31,540 nt of DNA from Actinomycetota bacterium. GTDB lineage: Bacteria; Actinomycetota; Acidimicrobiia; Acidimicrobiales; Poriferisodaliceae. This document shows, piece after piece, positions 9,373-17,711 of this stretch. Below the pieces are notes generated by a model. It saw only the letters and a list, made by a program, of their open reading frames with translations, was not told where the DNA came from and searched no databases. Location: positions 1 through 31,540 of the forward strand of contig PCCJ01000017.1 in assembly GCA_002731665.1 (NCBI GenBank), read 5' to 3'. The position numbers and the translations under genes were made by a program. Each line of letters begins with the position of its first letter. The first letter of the stretch is position 1.

Positions 9373-10842
9373 ATGACCGCTGAACAAAAAAACGACAAGG
9401 CTCCCTTGATATTTTTTGTTTCACCAATAGCCAGCCAACCCGACACACAGATACGAACTAGTTCAACACGCGCTTATCTGGCGTTAGCTACCGGGTCCTT
9501 AGCGTTTGTTCTAGCGACAATAAATGTAACCGTCTCCAACGTTGCATTCCCTGAGATCGTCAAAGCATTCCCTGGAATATCAAGTGGAACAAGCGGCTGG
9601 ATCATCTCCGGTTATGCACTGGCATTTTCATCAACCCTACTATCTGGGGGCAGGCTAGCCGATCGTTATGGTCGCCTTCCAATTTTCAAGTTCGGCCTCA
9701 TTGGCCTATCCATTAGCTCAGTAGCCGCCGGGTTCGCTAGTAATATCTGGATACTAGTTGCTGCCCGCGCTGCTCAAGGAATTTGCGGGGCGCTAGCTGT
9801 TCCCTCATCTCTTGCTCTAGTGCTGCCCAAATTCCTACCATCAAGACAGGCGAGCGTCATAGGACTTTGGGCAGCCGCCGGAATGGCGGCGTCTGGGTTG
9901 GCGCCTGGTTTAGCCGCCTTCATTCTAGAATTCGGAAGCTGGCGATTAATCTATTTAATATTGGCTCCCATTAGTTGCCTAGGTCTTTTAGGAGCAAAAC
10001 TTTTCCTGGATGAAACAGCTGCGAAAGATACTGACAAAACACTAGATCTTTTTGGAGTTTCGATGGGAAGTGGTTCTATTTTCTTCTTAGTTTTGGCCAC
10101 TCTGCAAGGGCGATCTTGGGGTTGGAATGCCCCAATCACCATCACCTGTTTTTTGTTCTCAGTTACCCTTCTTGTCGCACTAGTTTCCAGATCGAAAAAT
10201 CACCCAGAGCCGGCAATCGATCTCGACTTGTTCCGTATTAGATCCTTTGCCATCGCTAATATTGCCGTCGCATTATCAATGGTCGGAGCATTCACCAGCT
10301 GGTTCCTTTGGCCGGTCTACCTCACCGAAGTATGGAACTACAGCAAACTCTCAATCGGACTAGCGTTTACACCAGCTCCTGTCATCTCAGCCTTGGTAGC
10401 GATACTTAGTGGTCGGTGGGCAGACAAACATGGTTTCAGAGGGCTGATGGGCTTAGCATCATTCTTGGCGGCTAGTGGCCATATTTGGTTGTACCTGTTT
10501 CTGAACGAAACAGTAAATTTCTGGTTCTCCTTCTTTCCAGCCACCGTGCTATTTGGTCTTGGAATGGGCGCATTAGCAAGCCAGCTCAACAGCGCTGCTC
10601 TACTTGCGATACCTGCTAAATCCATTGCAACGGCAAACGGCATTCACCAATCGCTACGTTACGCAGTAGGAGCTATGGGAGCAGCGACAGCAATCGCTAT
10701 TCTCAATGACGCTCATGATGTGTGGCGCTACGACCTAATGTGGTTCCTGCTGGCCGGAATGCAGATGGCAGTTATCCCACTCATGCTTTTCGCTTACCCT
10801 AAATCAGAGATCAAGAAATCAGCATCAATTAAAGCAACCTGA
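9373..10842 (+). CDS. MFS transporter, DHA2 (EmrB/QacA) type, 14 helices
   Basis: This is an inner-membrane proton-coupled exporter. The 489-residue protein opens with about 33 polar residues, then a series of hydrophobic segments consistent with 14 membrane helices. The first is ALATGSLAFVLATINVTV, with the DHA2-like VTVSNVAFPEI. Motif A is clear (GGRLADRYGR, about residues 93-102), and the helix-4/5 region contains RAAQGICGALAVPSSLAL and GLAPGLAAFI. The cytoplasmic loop GRWADKHGFRG is the second-half copy of motif A. It heads a + strand group with the methyltransferase twelve bases downstream, an arrangement often seen when a modified compound is exported. Substrate unknown. It is divergent from the crotonase operon across about 86 bases. 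Confidence 0.92.
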   Translation: MTAEQKNDKAPLIFFVSPIASQPDTQIRTSSTRAYLALATGSLAFVLATINVTVSNVAFPEIVKAFPGISSGTSGWIISGYALAFSSTLLSGGRLADRYGRLPIFKFGLIGLSISSVAAGFASNIWILVAARAAQGICGALAVPSSLALVLPKFLPSRQASVIGLWAAAGMAASGLAPGLAAFILEFGSWRLIYLILAPISCLGLLGAKLFLDETAAKDTDKTLDLFGVSMGSGSIFFLVLATLQGRSWGWNAPITITCFLFSVTLLVALVSRSKNHPEPAIDLDLFRIRSFAIANIAVALSMVGAFTSWFLWPVYLTEVWNYSKLSIGLAFTPAPVISALVAILSGRWADKHGFRGLMGLASFLAASGHIWLYLFLNETVNFWFSFFPATVLFGLGMGALASQLNSAALLAIPAKSIATANGIHQSLRYAVGAMGAATAIAILNDAHDVWRYDLMWFLLAGMQMAVIPLMLFAYPKSEIKKSASIKAT

Positions 10843-10854
10843 CAGAATAGATAA

Positions 10855-11928
10855 ATGGCCGAACTCTCTTTAAACGAAAGCAAAGTTAAATCTAAAGCCT
10901 TCATGGGGCAAATGATTAGCATCATAAATGGCGGAGCACTATCACTCATGATAAGCATCGGTCATAAAACAGGGCTGTTCGACATAATGGACGGTTCTCC
11001 ACCGGCTACCTCTGACGAGATCTCGATATCCGCTGACCTCGATGAACGCTACGTTCGTGAGTGGCTTAGCGCCCTATCCTGTGGTGGTATTTTAGAACAC
11101 GACTCAACCGCCGGAACATTTTTTCTTCCACCTGAGCATGCAGGTTTGCTAACGCGGCGCAGCGGTCCGCTAAACCTTGCGATACCACTTCAAATGATTC
11201 CCTTATTAGGCGAAGTCGAAGAAGACATTGTGGACGTCTTCAAAAACGGAGGCGGAGTTCCATACGACAGGTACCCGCGCTTTCAAGAATTAATGGCGGA
11301 AACCAGCAACAACCGATTCGATCGCACCCTATTGAAACAAATCGTTCCGATTCTGCCCGTAGAAGATGAGCTATCTACAGGCATTGACGTCGCTGACGTA
11401 GGCTGCGGGAGTGGTCGAGCGCTATGCATTCTAGGTGCAGCATTTCCCAACAGTCGCTTTGTAGGCTTCGACATGTCAGCTAAAGGCATTGAAGCAGCTC
11501 AAGCTCAGGCAGCTAACCTTCCGAACGTAACATTTGAGCTCGCAGACGCGTCAGCTCTGAATCAACATGAGCGATTTGACTTAGTAACAACGTTCGACGC
11601 AATCCATGACCAGGCGCAACCGGAGCAGGTTCTCGCCGGCATACATCAGATGCTCAAACCCGGTGGATCTTATTTGTGCGTAGAGCCTAAAGCTTCCTCA
11701 GTTCTAGCTGAAAACCTTGCCGAGCCAATGGCACCGTACATGTACACAATCTCCACGATGCATTGCATGACTGTCTCTCTGGCCTATGGAGGTGAAGGAC
11801 TTGGGACAGCTTGGGGGCACCAGACAGCGACAGAGTACATTCGTCGCGCCGGATTTGAAAACATTGAAATAACTGGTGTGAAGGATGATCGTTCCAACAG
11901 CTACTTCATAAGCCGACGCGCGAAATAG
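10855..11928 (+). CDS. SAM-dependent methyltransferase with N-terminal winged helix (Rv2258c-like)
   Basis: The 357-residue protein has a helical, winged-helix-like N-terminal domain (residues about 1-100, with SADLDERYVREWLSALSCGG), then a class I methyltransferase fold. The SAM motif I is VADVGCGSGRALCILG (about 178-193), with the acidic FDMS at the end of beta 2. ELADASAL and LVTTFDAIHD form the next motifs, and MLKPGGSYLCVEPK is the post-motif. The same architecture occurs in mycobacterial Rv2258c. The N-terminal domain dimerises in relatives and need not bind DNA. It follows the MFS gene by twelve bases and precedes an LLM oxidoreductase. It likely methylates a small molecule; substrate unknown. 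Confidence 0.85.
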   Translation: MAELSLNESKVKSKAFMGQMISIINGGALSLMISIGHKTGLFDIMDGSPPATSDEISISADLDERYVREWLSALSCGGILEHDSTAGTFFLPPEHAGLLTRRSGPLNLAIPLQMIPLLGEVEEDIVDVFKNGGGVPYDRYPRFQELMAETSNNRFDRTLLKQIVPILPVEDELSTGIDVADVGCGSGRALCILGAAFPNSRFVGFDMSAKGIEAAQAQAANLPNVTFELADASALNQHERFDLVTTFDAIHDQAQPEQVLAGIHQMLKPGGSYLCVEPKASSVLAENLAEPMAPYMYTISTMHCMTVSLAYGGEGLGTAWGHQTATEYIRRAGFENIEITGVKDDRSNSYFISRRAK

Positions 11929-12009
11929 CTGCAACATCTCGAAACAACAGATGCAAGTGATCAATTTTCTCGAAGTGAAAGCCCCCATGCTTGAAAGAGC
12001 TCTTCTCAT

Positions 12010-13044
12010 ATGAACCGTACATCTTCTAAACCGCAGTTGCGGATCGGACTCGCCTACGACTTTCGCACAAGACCAGGCAGCGGAGTTTCTGTTACCGAGT
12101 CCTATGCAGCAGGTTTGGAACAAATCCGCCTAGCTGACCAGCTTGGCTTTGACCATGTATGGTTTTCAGAGCACAGATTTCTTAATGACGGTCATCTACC
12201 AGGCTTTGTTCCCGCAGCTGGCGTTGTGGCAGGCGCAACAAAAAATATCCGCATTGGCACTGATATAGCACTGCTACCATTTTATGACCCCTTAAGGCTA
12301 GCTGAGGACGTGGCAGTTCTCGATCAATTTAGTGGTGGCCGAATAGAACTTGGAATAGGCATGGGCTATGCACCCCATGAATTCAAAGCAATTGGAATGC
12401 CTATAAAAAATAGAGTCTCACATACAGAAGAGGGAATAGAGATTCTGCGACAAGCCTGGAGCGATGCTCCAATCAGCTTCAAAGGTAAGCGCTACTCATA
12501 TACCAATGTTGACGTGCACCCAAAACCGATTCAAGCAGGGGGGCCACCATTATGGATCGCTGCTATGAGCCATGCCGGAGCTATGAGGGCTGCCCGATTC
12601 GACACACACATACTTCCTCAAGGCAATAGACAAGACGTATTGGATCCATGGAAAAGTGAGCTTCTTGCCTCAGGACGAGATCCAAACATGTACCGCGTTG
12701 GAATCCTTAAATCCTTCTTGGTGACATACGATAAAGAACGAGACTGGGCATTAGTCAAGGAAGCAGAACGCTATCGAATGAGTATTTACGCAAAGTTTTT
12801 TGCGGCAACGGAAGATAGCTACACCGCTCTAAACAAAGATTCTGATCCAATACCACAGAACTGGGTCGTTGGCGACCCTGAAGAAGTGACTATCGCCCTT
12901 CAACATTTCATAAATGAACATTCCATTACCGATTTGACAGGATGGGGTTTACCTCCAGGTGTTCCACCTGAACTTGCTGCTGCCAGCATCGAGCTTTTTG
13001 CGTCTCATGTTGCACCTCGGCTTAAGACTCAAGGAACGTTGTGA
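12010..13044 (+). CDS. LLM-class flavin-dependent oxidoreductase (bacterial luciferase alpha-like)
   Basis: The 344-residue luciferase-fold protein has GLAYDFRTRP at the N-terminus, the LADQLGFDHVWFSEHRF segment (about 40-56), IRIGTDIALLPFYDPLRLAEDVAVLDQFSGGRIELGIGMGY, and a C-terminal half with HPKPIQAGGPPLWIAAMS. It is longer than the LLM protein at 5123 and closer to the FMN/FMNH2-type luciferase-like monooxygenases, though F420 cannot be excluded. AAAGAG lies about ten bases before the ATG. The gene ends in GTGA, in which the next gene (PhyH) starts, so the two are translationally coupled. This suggests two successive oxygenation steps on one substrate. Confidence 0.86.
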   Translation: MNRTSSKPQLRIGLAYDFRTRPGSGVSVTESYAAGLEQIRLADQLGFDHVWFSEHRFLNDGHLPGFVPAAGVVAGATKNIRIGTDIALLPFYDPLRLAEDVAVLDQFSGGRIELGIGMGYAPHEFKAIGMPIKNRVSHTEEGIEILRQAWSDAPISFKGKRYSYTNVDVHPKPIQAGGPPLWIAAMSHAGAMRAARFDTHILPQGNRQDVLDPWKSELLASGRDPNMYRVGILKSFLVTYDKERDWALVKEAERYRMSIYAKFFAATEDSYTALNKDSDPIPQNWVVGDPEEVTIALQHFINEHSITDLTGWGLPPGVPPELAAASIELFASHVAPRLKTQGTL

Positions 13045-13868
13045 TACCAACTCAAAAGCAAATCGATAACTTTAATACCTGCGGTGTAGTAGCTATTCCT
13101 GATGTCATTCCAAAAGACCAGCTAAAGACAATGGCAGAAGCTGTCGACCTAGCCGTTGCTTCTAGAAGCGAGGGTGACAATCGCTCCCTGGACGAAATGT
13201 CAAGTTACGAACAATCGTTCACTCAATGCATAAATCTGTGGGAAACAGATATGGCAGTTAGGAAGTTCACATTTAATTCAGATTTAGCTGAATTAAGCGC
13301 TGCTCTTCTCGACGTTGACAAAACTAGAATTTGGCATGACCAAGCGTTGTATAAGAAGCCCGGTGCGCGGCACACTGACCCCCACCAGGATCTGCCATTC
13401 TGGCCGATCTCCGGACGAGACCACATTACCGCCTGGATTCCCTTCAATGGATCAAAAATTGGTAGTGGAGCTATGAGCTACCTAGGTGGCTCCCATCGAT
13501 CAGGAATTAAAAAATTTGGCGACATCACTGGGAAGACAACCCCTTTTGACTATTTATCTCATCCTGCAGCAAAAAATCTTAAACCTCTAACTATTGAAAC
13601 AGATCCAGGCACAGTGGTATTCCATCACTCCCTCACCGTGCATTGGGCCGATTCAAATCTAAGCTCAGAAGCTCGACGGGTGTATTGCATCATCTATTTT
13701 CCTGATGGGTGCACATATTCAAAACCGTGGCCACATTTAATTCCGGACCGCCGCCAGATGAAGCTAGGCGAAGCATACGCCAGTGATCTCAACCCGGTCA
13801 CATGGCCAACCTCAAAGACGTTACCGAACACTCCGTTCGGAACGCCTCCAACAACGGGTTTCGAATAG
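13041..13868 (+). CDS. Phytanoyl-CoA dioxygenase (PhyH) family protein
   Basis: This 275-residue Fe(II)/2-oxoglutarate-dependent hydroxylase has the whole catalytic set: His115-Gln-Asp117 (HTDPHQDLPFW), the distal His201 (LTVHWADSN) and Arg212 (EARRVYC) for 2-oxoglutarate. The IGSGAMSYLGGSHRSG strand-turn is also characteristic of the family. It starts at GTG inside the stop of the LLM gene (four-base GTGA overlap). The family hydroxylates phytanoyl-CoA, ectoine, phosphonates and many secondary metabolites, so no substrate can be named. It ends 32 bases before the convergent VOC gene. The other PhyH protein, at the left edge, is visible for too short a stretch to compare. Confidence 0.91.
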   Translation: MIPTQKQIDNFNTCGVVAIPDVIPKDQLKTMAEAVDLAVASRSEGDNRSLDEMSSYEQSFTQCINLWETDMAVRKFTFNSDLAELSAALLDVDKTRIWHDQALYKKPGARHTDPHQDLPFWPISGRDHITAWIPFNGSKIGSGAMSYLGGSHRSGIKKFGDITGKTTPFDYLSHPAAKNLKPLTIETDPGTVVFHHSLTVHWADSNLSSEARRVYCIIYFPDGCTYSKPWPHLIPDRRQMKLGEAYASDLNPVTWPTSKTLPNTPFGTPPTTGFE

Positions 13869-13900
13869 AAGCCATTCGCAGCATTCAGTTAGAAACACTC

Positions 13901-14413
13901 TCAATCCAGCACCGAGTCAATCGATTCTCCAGACCTATACTGTCCAAGCACAACATCTGGATCAAATTCGACTCCAATAGGATTAGCAGCGAAAACCGGC
14001 CCACTCATAAATGCGTAGGCCTCTTCGGGTGTCGCAAAATTATCAACCTGCAACTCGATCCTATTACCGTCTGGATCCTCGTAATACATCGACGTTGTTG
14101 GGCCATGGTTTATCGATCGGACAGGAAGAATTTCATCTATCTTTAAACGCTCATAACATTCAAGCAGCTCGGCTAAGTTTGCGTAAGTAAACGCGATGTG
14201 GTCAACGCCGTTCCGATTGTTGTCAACATTTCCTATTGTCCCACGATCAATGAAAGCAATCCTATGATGTTCTTCGTCATAGGTGGCAAAGATAATCATC
14301 TCAGCATCATGCACGACCTTTGCCTCTAACACATTGCAATACCAGGCTGATAAGCCTTTCACATCGCTAGTTCGTAAAACAAAATGAGCCAATTTAACAG
14401 GCGGTGCCATCAT
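13901..14413 (-). CDS. VOC-family metalloprotein (glyoxalase/extradiol dioxygenase-like)
   Basis: This 170-residue protein is built of two beta-alpha-beta-beta-beta modules. Candidate metal ligands are His10 (KLAHFVLRT), the histidine of GVDHIAFTY and the glutamate of NRIELQVDN, matching the 2-His-1-Glu set of extradiol ring-cleaving enzymes, with SMYYEDPDGN before the last strand. About 35 residues follow the VOC fold (PVFAANPIGVEFDP). Roles across the superfamily include ring cleavage, isomerisation and thiol transfer, so the reaction is open. It lies 63 bases downstream of the ThrH-like gene on the minus strand and is convergent with PhyH. Two adjacent ATGs (14413, 14410) are both possible starts. 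Confidence 0.85.
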   Translation of the reverse strand: MMAPPVKLAHFVLRTSDVKGLSAWYCNVLEAKVVHDAEMIIFATYDEEHHRIAFIDRGTIGNVDNNRNGVDHIAFTYANLAELLECYERLKIDEILPVRSINHGPTTSMYYEDPDGNRIELQVDNFATPEEAYAFMSGPVFAANPIGVEFDPDVVLGQYRSGESIDSVLD

Positions 14414-14476
14414 TTGCCCCCAGACAGTCTCAGGTTAAATGCCAATCCACAGCATTAGTAACATTATAAAACAATC

Positions 14477-15106
14477 CTAAAATGATTTAGCGTCCAGATC
14501 AGTTATCCACGTCAACAAATCCTCATAAGTCGCCATCGACGAAAGATCGTGATGATGGTCAATAAGACCATCCGCAGCCCGAAACAGGCACCCGGAATCA
14601 GCAGCTTTTAGCATCGTAACGTCATTGTGCGAGTCACCTGCTGCACTAACGTGATAGTTCAAGGACTGATAGGCCTCAACAGCTCTAGCTTTGGGGTCAT
14701 TAAGGCGCAGCCTAAATCCAGTTATGTGATCATCCTCAACACGAAGCTTATGGCAAAGCAGATGCGGGTACCCAAGTAACTTGCTGAAATGCGACGCAAA
14801 TTCTTCAAATGTGTCTGACAAAATTACTACTTGGTATCTCTGACGCAGTTCATCCAAGAAGGAGCGAGCCCCCGGCAATAACTCCAAGTCACTTATCACG
14901 TTTTTAATCAAACTCAATTTAATTTCGTGTTTGTCAAGCAGAGCAAGTCTATATTCCATTAATTTTTGATAGTCCGGTTCGTCGCGCGTTGTTCGCAATA
15001 GCTCCGAAATACCAGTATGGGTCGCTACCGCTTCCCAAATTTCTGGTGTTATGACACCTTCCATATCTAACGCTATCAATCGCTGCACAGTTATCAAGCT
15101 TCCCAT
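14477..15106 (-). CDS. thrH: ThrH-like phosphoserine phosphatase/homoserine phosphotransferase
   Basis: This 209-residue HAD-superfamily protein resembles Pseudomonas ThrH (205 residues), which dephosphorylates phosphoserine and can pass the phosphate to homoserine. The ThrH-specific opening ALDMEGVITPEIWEAVA has the nucleophile Asp14 and Glu16. RTTRDEPDYQKLMEYRLALL follows, then HAD motif II VILSDTFEEF and motif IV AAGDSHNDVTML near residue 156. A methylthioribulose-pathway MtnX-type phosphatase is the main alternative, but the MEGV-TPEIW and RDEPDY features favour ThrH. The start could be slightly downstream, at a GTG encoding residue 7. It is divergent from the SDR gene across a 294-base spacer that holds no gene. 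Confidence 0.85.
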   Translation of the reverse strand: MGSLITVQRLIALDMEGVITPEIWEAVATHTGISELLRTTRDEPDYQKLMEYRLALLDKHEIKLSLIKNVISDLELLPGARSFLDELRQRYQVVILSDTFEEFASHFSKLLGYPHLLCHKLRVEDDHITGFRLRLNDPKARAVEAYQSLNYHVSAAGDSHNDVTMLKAADSGCLFRAADGLIDHHHDLSSMATYEDLLTWITDLDAKSF

Positions 15107-15222
15107 GTCTGAGCGGTGGTGTCATAGCTAAAGTCGACATTACTAACAAATATTTCGAGTGCAGGAACAAACAATCTCGCCTTTGTCTTCAAAATAACTC
15201 CTGAAGGGAGAAACTAAGCGTT

Positions 15223-15252
15223 CAGATATATGTGTTTAATGATCAATATCTG
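15223..15252. repeat. Inverted repeat in the thrH/SDR divergent spacer
   Basis: CAGATAT (15223-15229) and ATATCTG (15246-15252) form a perfect seven-base inverted repeat separated by 16 bases, between the divergent ThrH-like and SDR genes. It could be an operator or simply chance in AT-rich DNA. No regulator gene lies next to it. Confidence 0.25.
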
Positions 15253-15400
15253 GAGAACAAAATAATAATTCGGTACTTTAAACTAACCAAACCTCACTAA
15301 CTCGCTGATGGCTGACCCTTCAAGACTTATACTTGGGCTCAGATTTCAGAAGCCCCTGCATCGAACGGGCCAATACTCTCCCCAAAAGCGAAAGACGTCT

Positions 15401-16210
15401 ATGGCCACCTATGATGACCTAGAAAATAAGACTATTGTTGTGACCGGCGCAGGAAGCGGGATAGGAAGATCTCTTGCTTTGCGGTTCGCCCAAGCAAAAG
15501 CAAAAGTCGCCGTCAACGACATCTCCGAAGAAGACGCTTTCGGCACTGTCCAAATCATAAAAAAATCAGGTGGAACGGCAATAGCGATTCCCGGTGATGT
15601 CTCCGTTTCATCGCAAGTTCATCAAATGTTTCAGGCCGTCCACAAAAAATACGGGCCGACTAACGTACTGATCAACAACGCCGGCTTAGTTAGCCCAATG
15701 CTCCATTTTTTCGAAGCGACAGAGGACTGGTGGCGACGAATCATCGATGTTAATCTCACCGGCCATTTCCTGTGCTGCCAAGCCGCAGCTAAAGCTATGG
15801 CCCGCAACGGGGGGGGATCAATCATAAACATGTCTTCTGGAGGAGCAACTCAGGCACATCGTTCATTTACGGCATACGACGCATCCAAAGGCGGCATCGA
15901 AGCCTTTACTCGCGCTCTTGCTTTGGATCTAGGCCCCTATTCGATCAGAGTCAACGCATTAATGCCGGGCTCCATTGACACAAGCGGAATGAACTCTGAA
16001 GATCGGATGCACCGAGGTGAGAACATTCCGTTAGTGAGAGTAGGTGAGTCCCACGATCTCACAGGCCCTGCATTATTTCTCGCCTCTGACGAATCCTCGT
16101 ACATGACAGGTGATGTACTCAAGGTTGATGGAGGAATGCTTGCTCAACAGCGCTCTGCGACCGTAGACATAATGCCACCTGCAGGCTTTCCGAAACTAGA
16201 AAATATTTGA
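15401..16210 (+). CDS. Short-chain dehydrogenase/reductase (SDR)
   Basis: This NAD(P)-dependent alcohol/ketone oxidoreductase is 269 residues long from the ATG at 15401. Classical SDR features are complete: TGAGSGIG (15-22), acidic VNDIS after beta 2 (favouring NAD), the NNAG of ILINNAGLVSP, catalytic Ser in INMSSGG, Tyr-x3-Lys in TAYDASKGG, and the C-terminal LASDESSYMTGDVLKVDGG. An ATG at 15308 would add 31 residues with no family counterpart and is rejected; AAAGACG ahead of 15401 is a weak ribosome site. It is monocistronic on the + strand and convergent with the hydrolase. A role in oxidising alcohols formed by neighbouring hydrolase or oxygenase genes is inference. Confidence 0.93.
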   Translation: MATYDDLENKTIVVTGAGSGIGRSLALRFAQAKAKVAVNDISEEDAFGTVQIIKKSGGTAIAIPGDVSVSSQVHQMFQAVHKKYGPTNVLINNAGLVSPMLHFFEATEDWWRRIIDVNLTGHFLCCQAAAKAMARNGGGSIINMSSGGATQAHRSFTAYDASKGGIEAFTRALALDLGPYSIRVNALMPGSIDTSGMNSEDRMHRGENIPLVRVGESHDLTGPALFLASDESSYMTGDVLKVDGGMLAQQRSATVDIMPPAGFPKLENI

Positions 16211-16276
16211 TTCTTCTAAAGTCAAGGGCACATGTATCCACTATCGATTATCGATAACAGCAGGTCAACACTTGGA

Positions 16277-16290
16277 AACAATTAATTGTT
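16277..16290. repeat. 14-base perfect palindrome between convergent genes
   Basis: AACAATTAATTGTT is its own reverse complement, in the 111-base convergent spacer between the SDR and hydrolase genes. It is AT-rich and has no T-run after it, so it is a weak terminator candidate at best. Confidence 0.25.
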
Positions 16291-16321
16291 AATCGAAGTT
16301 TCCTTTATCTCTCATTTAGTT

Positions 16322-17572
16322 TCACTGACGACTCTCCAAGATTTCTCTCATGATTGGTTTCAGATACTCAAGAAATTTTTCTGGGTTCTCTGACATTGGA
16401 AAGTGACCTATCGATTGCATCTCCGTAAATGTCGAGCCCTTTATCGCAGCGTGCGCTTCTCTTCCTTTTTCAACAGTCCCGCTGTAGTCATACTCCCCCG
16501 AAAAAATATGAACTCCAACTTCTTCAGTGTCAATTTCTTTAGCTAGATCCCTCAGATCGTATTCAATCAGATAATACCAAAGGTCTCCCAAGAGAGCCGG
16601 AGGCCAACCAGAGGAATACGTCTGCACAATTTCTTTTCGGTATGACTCCGGAGAGGAAGGTGCAGTCAATCCTTCCATCATGCGACCTTTCGCCTCATTT
16701 GAAACTTCAGGATGCCACAATTCTTTAAGTGCCTCATAACTGCCTCCGATCCGAAGAGCTCCTTCGAGCGAAATCACCGAATCGAAAACTGTTGGGTGTT
16801 TGTGCGCTAAATCCAAAGCAAGGAGACCTCCTACCGAGCATCCCATAAACACAGGTCGCTCCAATCCCAAAGCACCACTCAACTCAACAGGAACAGACCG
16901 TAAGAAGCCACCATCTAACCGGTATTTCTGCTCCCACCAACGCTCACCGACAGGAGGAACTGATTTACCGTGAAATGGTAAATCATATGCAATAAGCCTA
17001 AAGCTTTCGGTAAGTTCTTCGTCTTCAAATAGATGCCGCCACTGAGTCCCATGCGATCCAGCCGTATGCTGAAGGAGTAAAGGAATACCGGTACCCGCTT
17101 CCTCATAATAGATCCGATAGTCAGTTCCGCTAAGATTCAAGTGCACATATCGGCCGATCGGCGCGTCTAATTTACCGTGCTTTTTCGATGGAGGTAAATA
17201 ATCCAGAGCTACGTCTGGCGCTGATCGTAAGAGCTCCACTAGGCGTTGAACAGCAGCATAATATTGCCACCATATTTTAGAATCTCCGGACCAGCCAATT
17301 CCGCCCCTCGCAGTAGCTATAAATACGTCATTGTGAAAACGAGGGGGAATAGCCTGGCGGATCTTATCCCACGCTATATCTGGACCAAATAGAGTAATTA
17401 CGTTCTCTGCTCGCTCAGGCACCTTCGCAACAGCAACACCATTAACGAGTGTCACACCTGTAACCGAAGCCCCTATTTCTATTCTTATTCCGCCAGTCCA
17501 ATACCGAGTAGCTATCTGGAATTCTCCATCGGCGAGACAGAGTTCTTTTAACGCTAAGGATGTTGGAACCAT
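16322..17572 (-). CDS. Alpha/beta hydrolase with an extra N-terminal SCP2-like domain
   Basis: The 416-residue protein has two parts. Residues about 1-125 form a separate domain with an EFQIATRYW start, alternating strands, and WDKIRQAIPPRFHNDVF. Its pattern recalls sterol-carrier-protein-2-like modules, but this is a resemblance only. Residues about 140-416 are an alpha/beta hydrolase: the oxyanion region LLQHTAGSHGTQWRHL, YDLPFHGKS, the nucleophile elbow GCSVGG (Ser246), an acid at SGEYDYSG and the catalytic His in SIGHFPMSENP. A lid region rich in Trp/Tyr (RWWEQKY and DLWYYLIEYDL) suggests a bulky hydrophobic substrate. It is divergent from the carotenoid oxygenase, so it could hydrolyse an ester made by the nearby Baeyer-Villiger enzyme. 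Confidence 0.85.
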   Translation of the reverse strand: MVPTSLALKELCLADGEFQIATRYWTGGIRIEIGASVTGVTLVNGVAVAKVPERAENVITLFGPDIAWDKIRQAIPPRFHNDVFIATARGGIGWSGDSKIWWQYYAAVQRLVELLRSAPDVALDYLPPSKKHGKLDAPIGRYVHLNLSGTDYRIYYEEAGTGIPLLLQHTAGSHGTQWRHLFEDEELTESFRLIAYDLPFHGKSVPPVGERWWEQKYRLDGGFLRSVPVELSGALGLERPVFMGCSVGGLLALDLAHKHPTVFDSVISLEGALRIGGSYEALKELWHPEVSNEAKGRMMEGLTAPSSPESYRKEIVQTYSSGWPPALLGDLWYYLIEYDLRDLAKEIDTEEVGVHIFSGEYDYSGTVEKGREAHAAIKGSTFTEMQSIGHFPMSENPEKFLEYLKPIMREILESRQ

Positions 17573-17700
17573 TATTGATTCTCCTGCTTCAGATTACCCA
17601 TCGAAATATACGTGCATTTAAGGAGCTACTTTGGACCGTAGGGTAATCTCAGAACGCGCTCAATGAAACACTCAAGATATGCTTTAATCCAATAAGCAAA

Positions 17701-17706
17701 AAGGGG
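17701..17706 (+). promoter_or_regulatory. Ribosome binding site fixing a GTG start
   Basis: AAGGGG sits five bases before the GTG at 17712 and supports that codon as the start of the carotenoid oxygenase gene. Confidence 0.6.
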
Positions 17707-17711
17707 AAATT

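Noticed and set aside
15308..15400. N-terminal extension of the SDR from ATG 15308
   Set aside because: The 31 extra residues have no SDR counterpart, while ATG 15401 gives the standard distance to TGAGSGIG.
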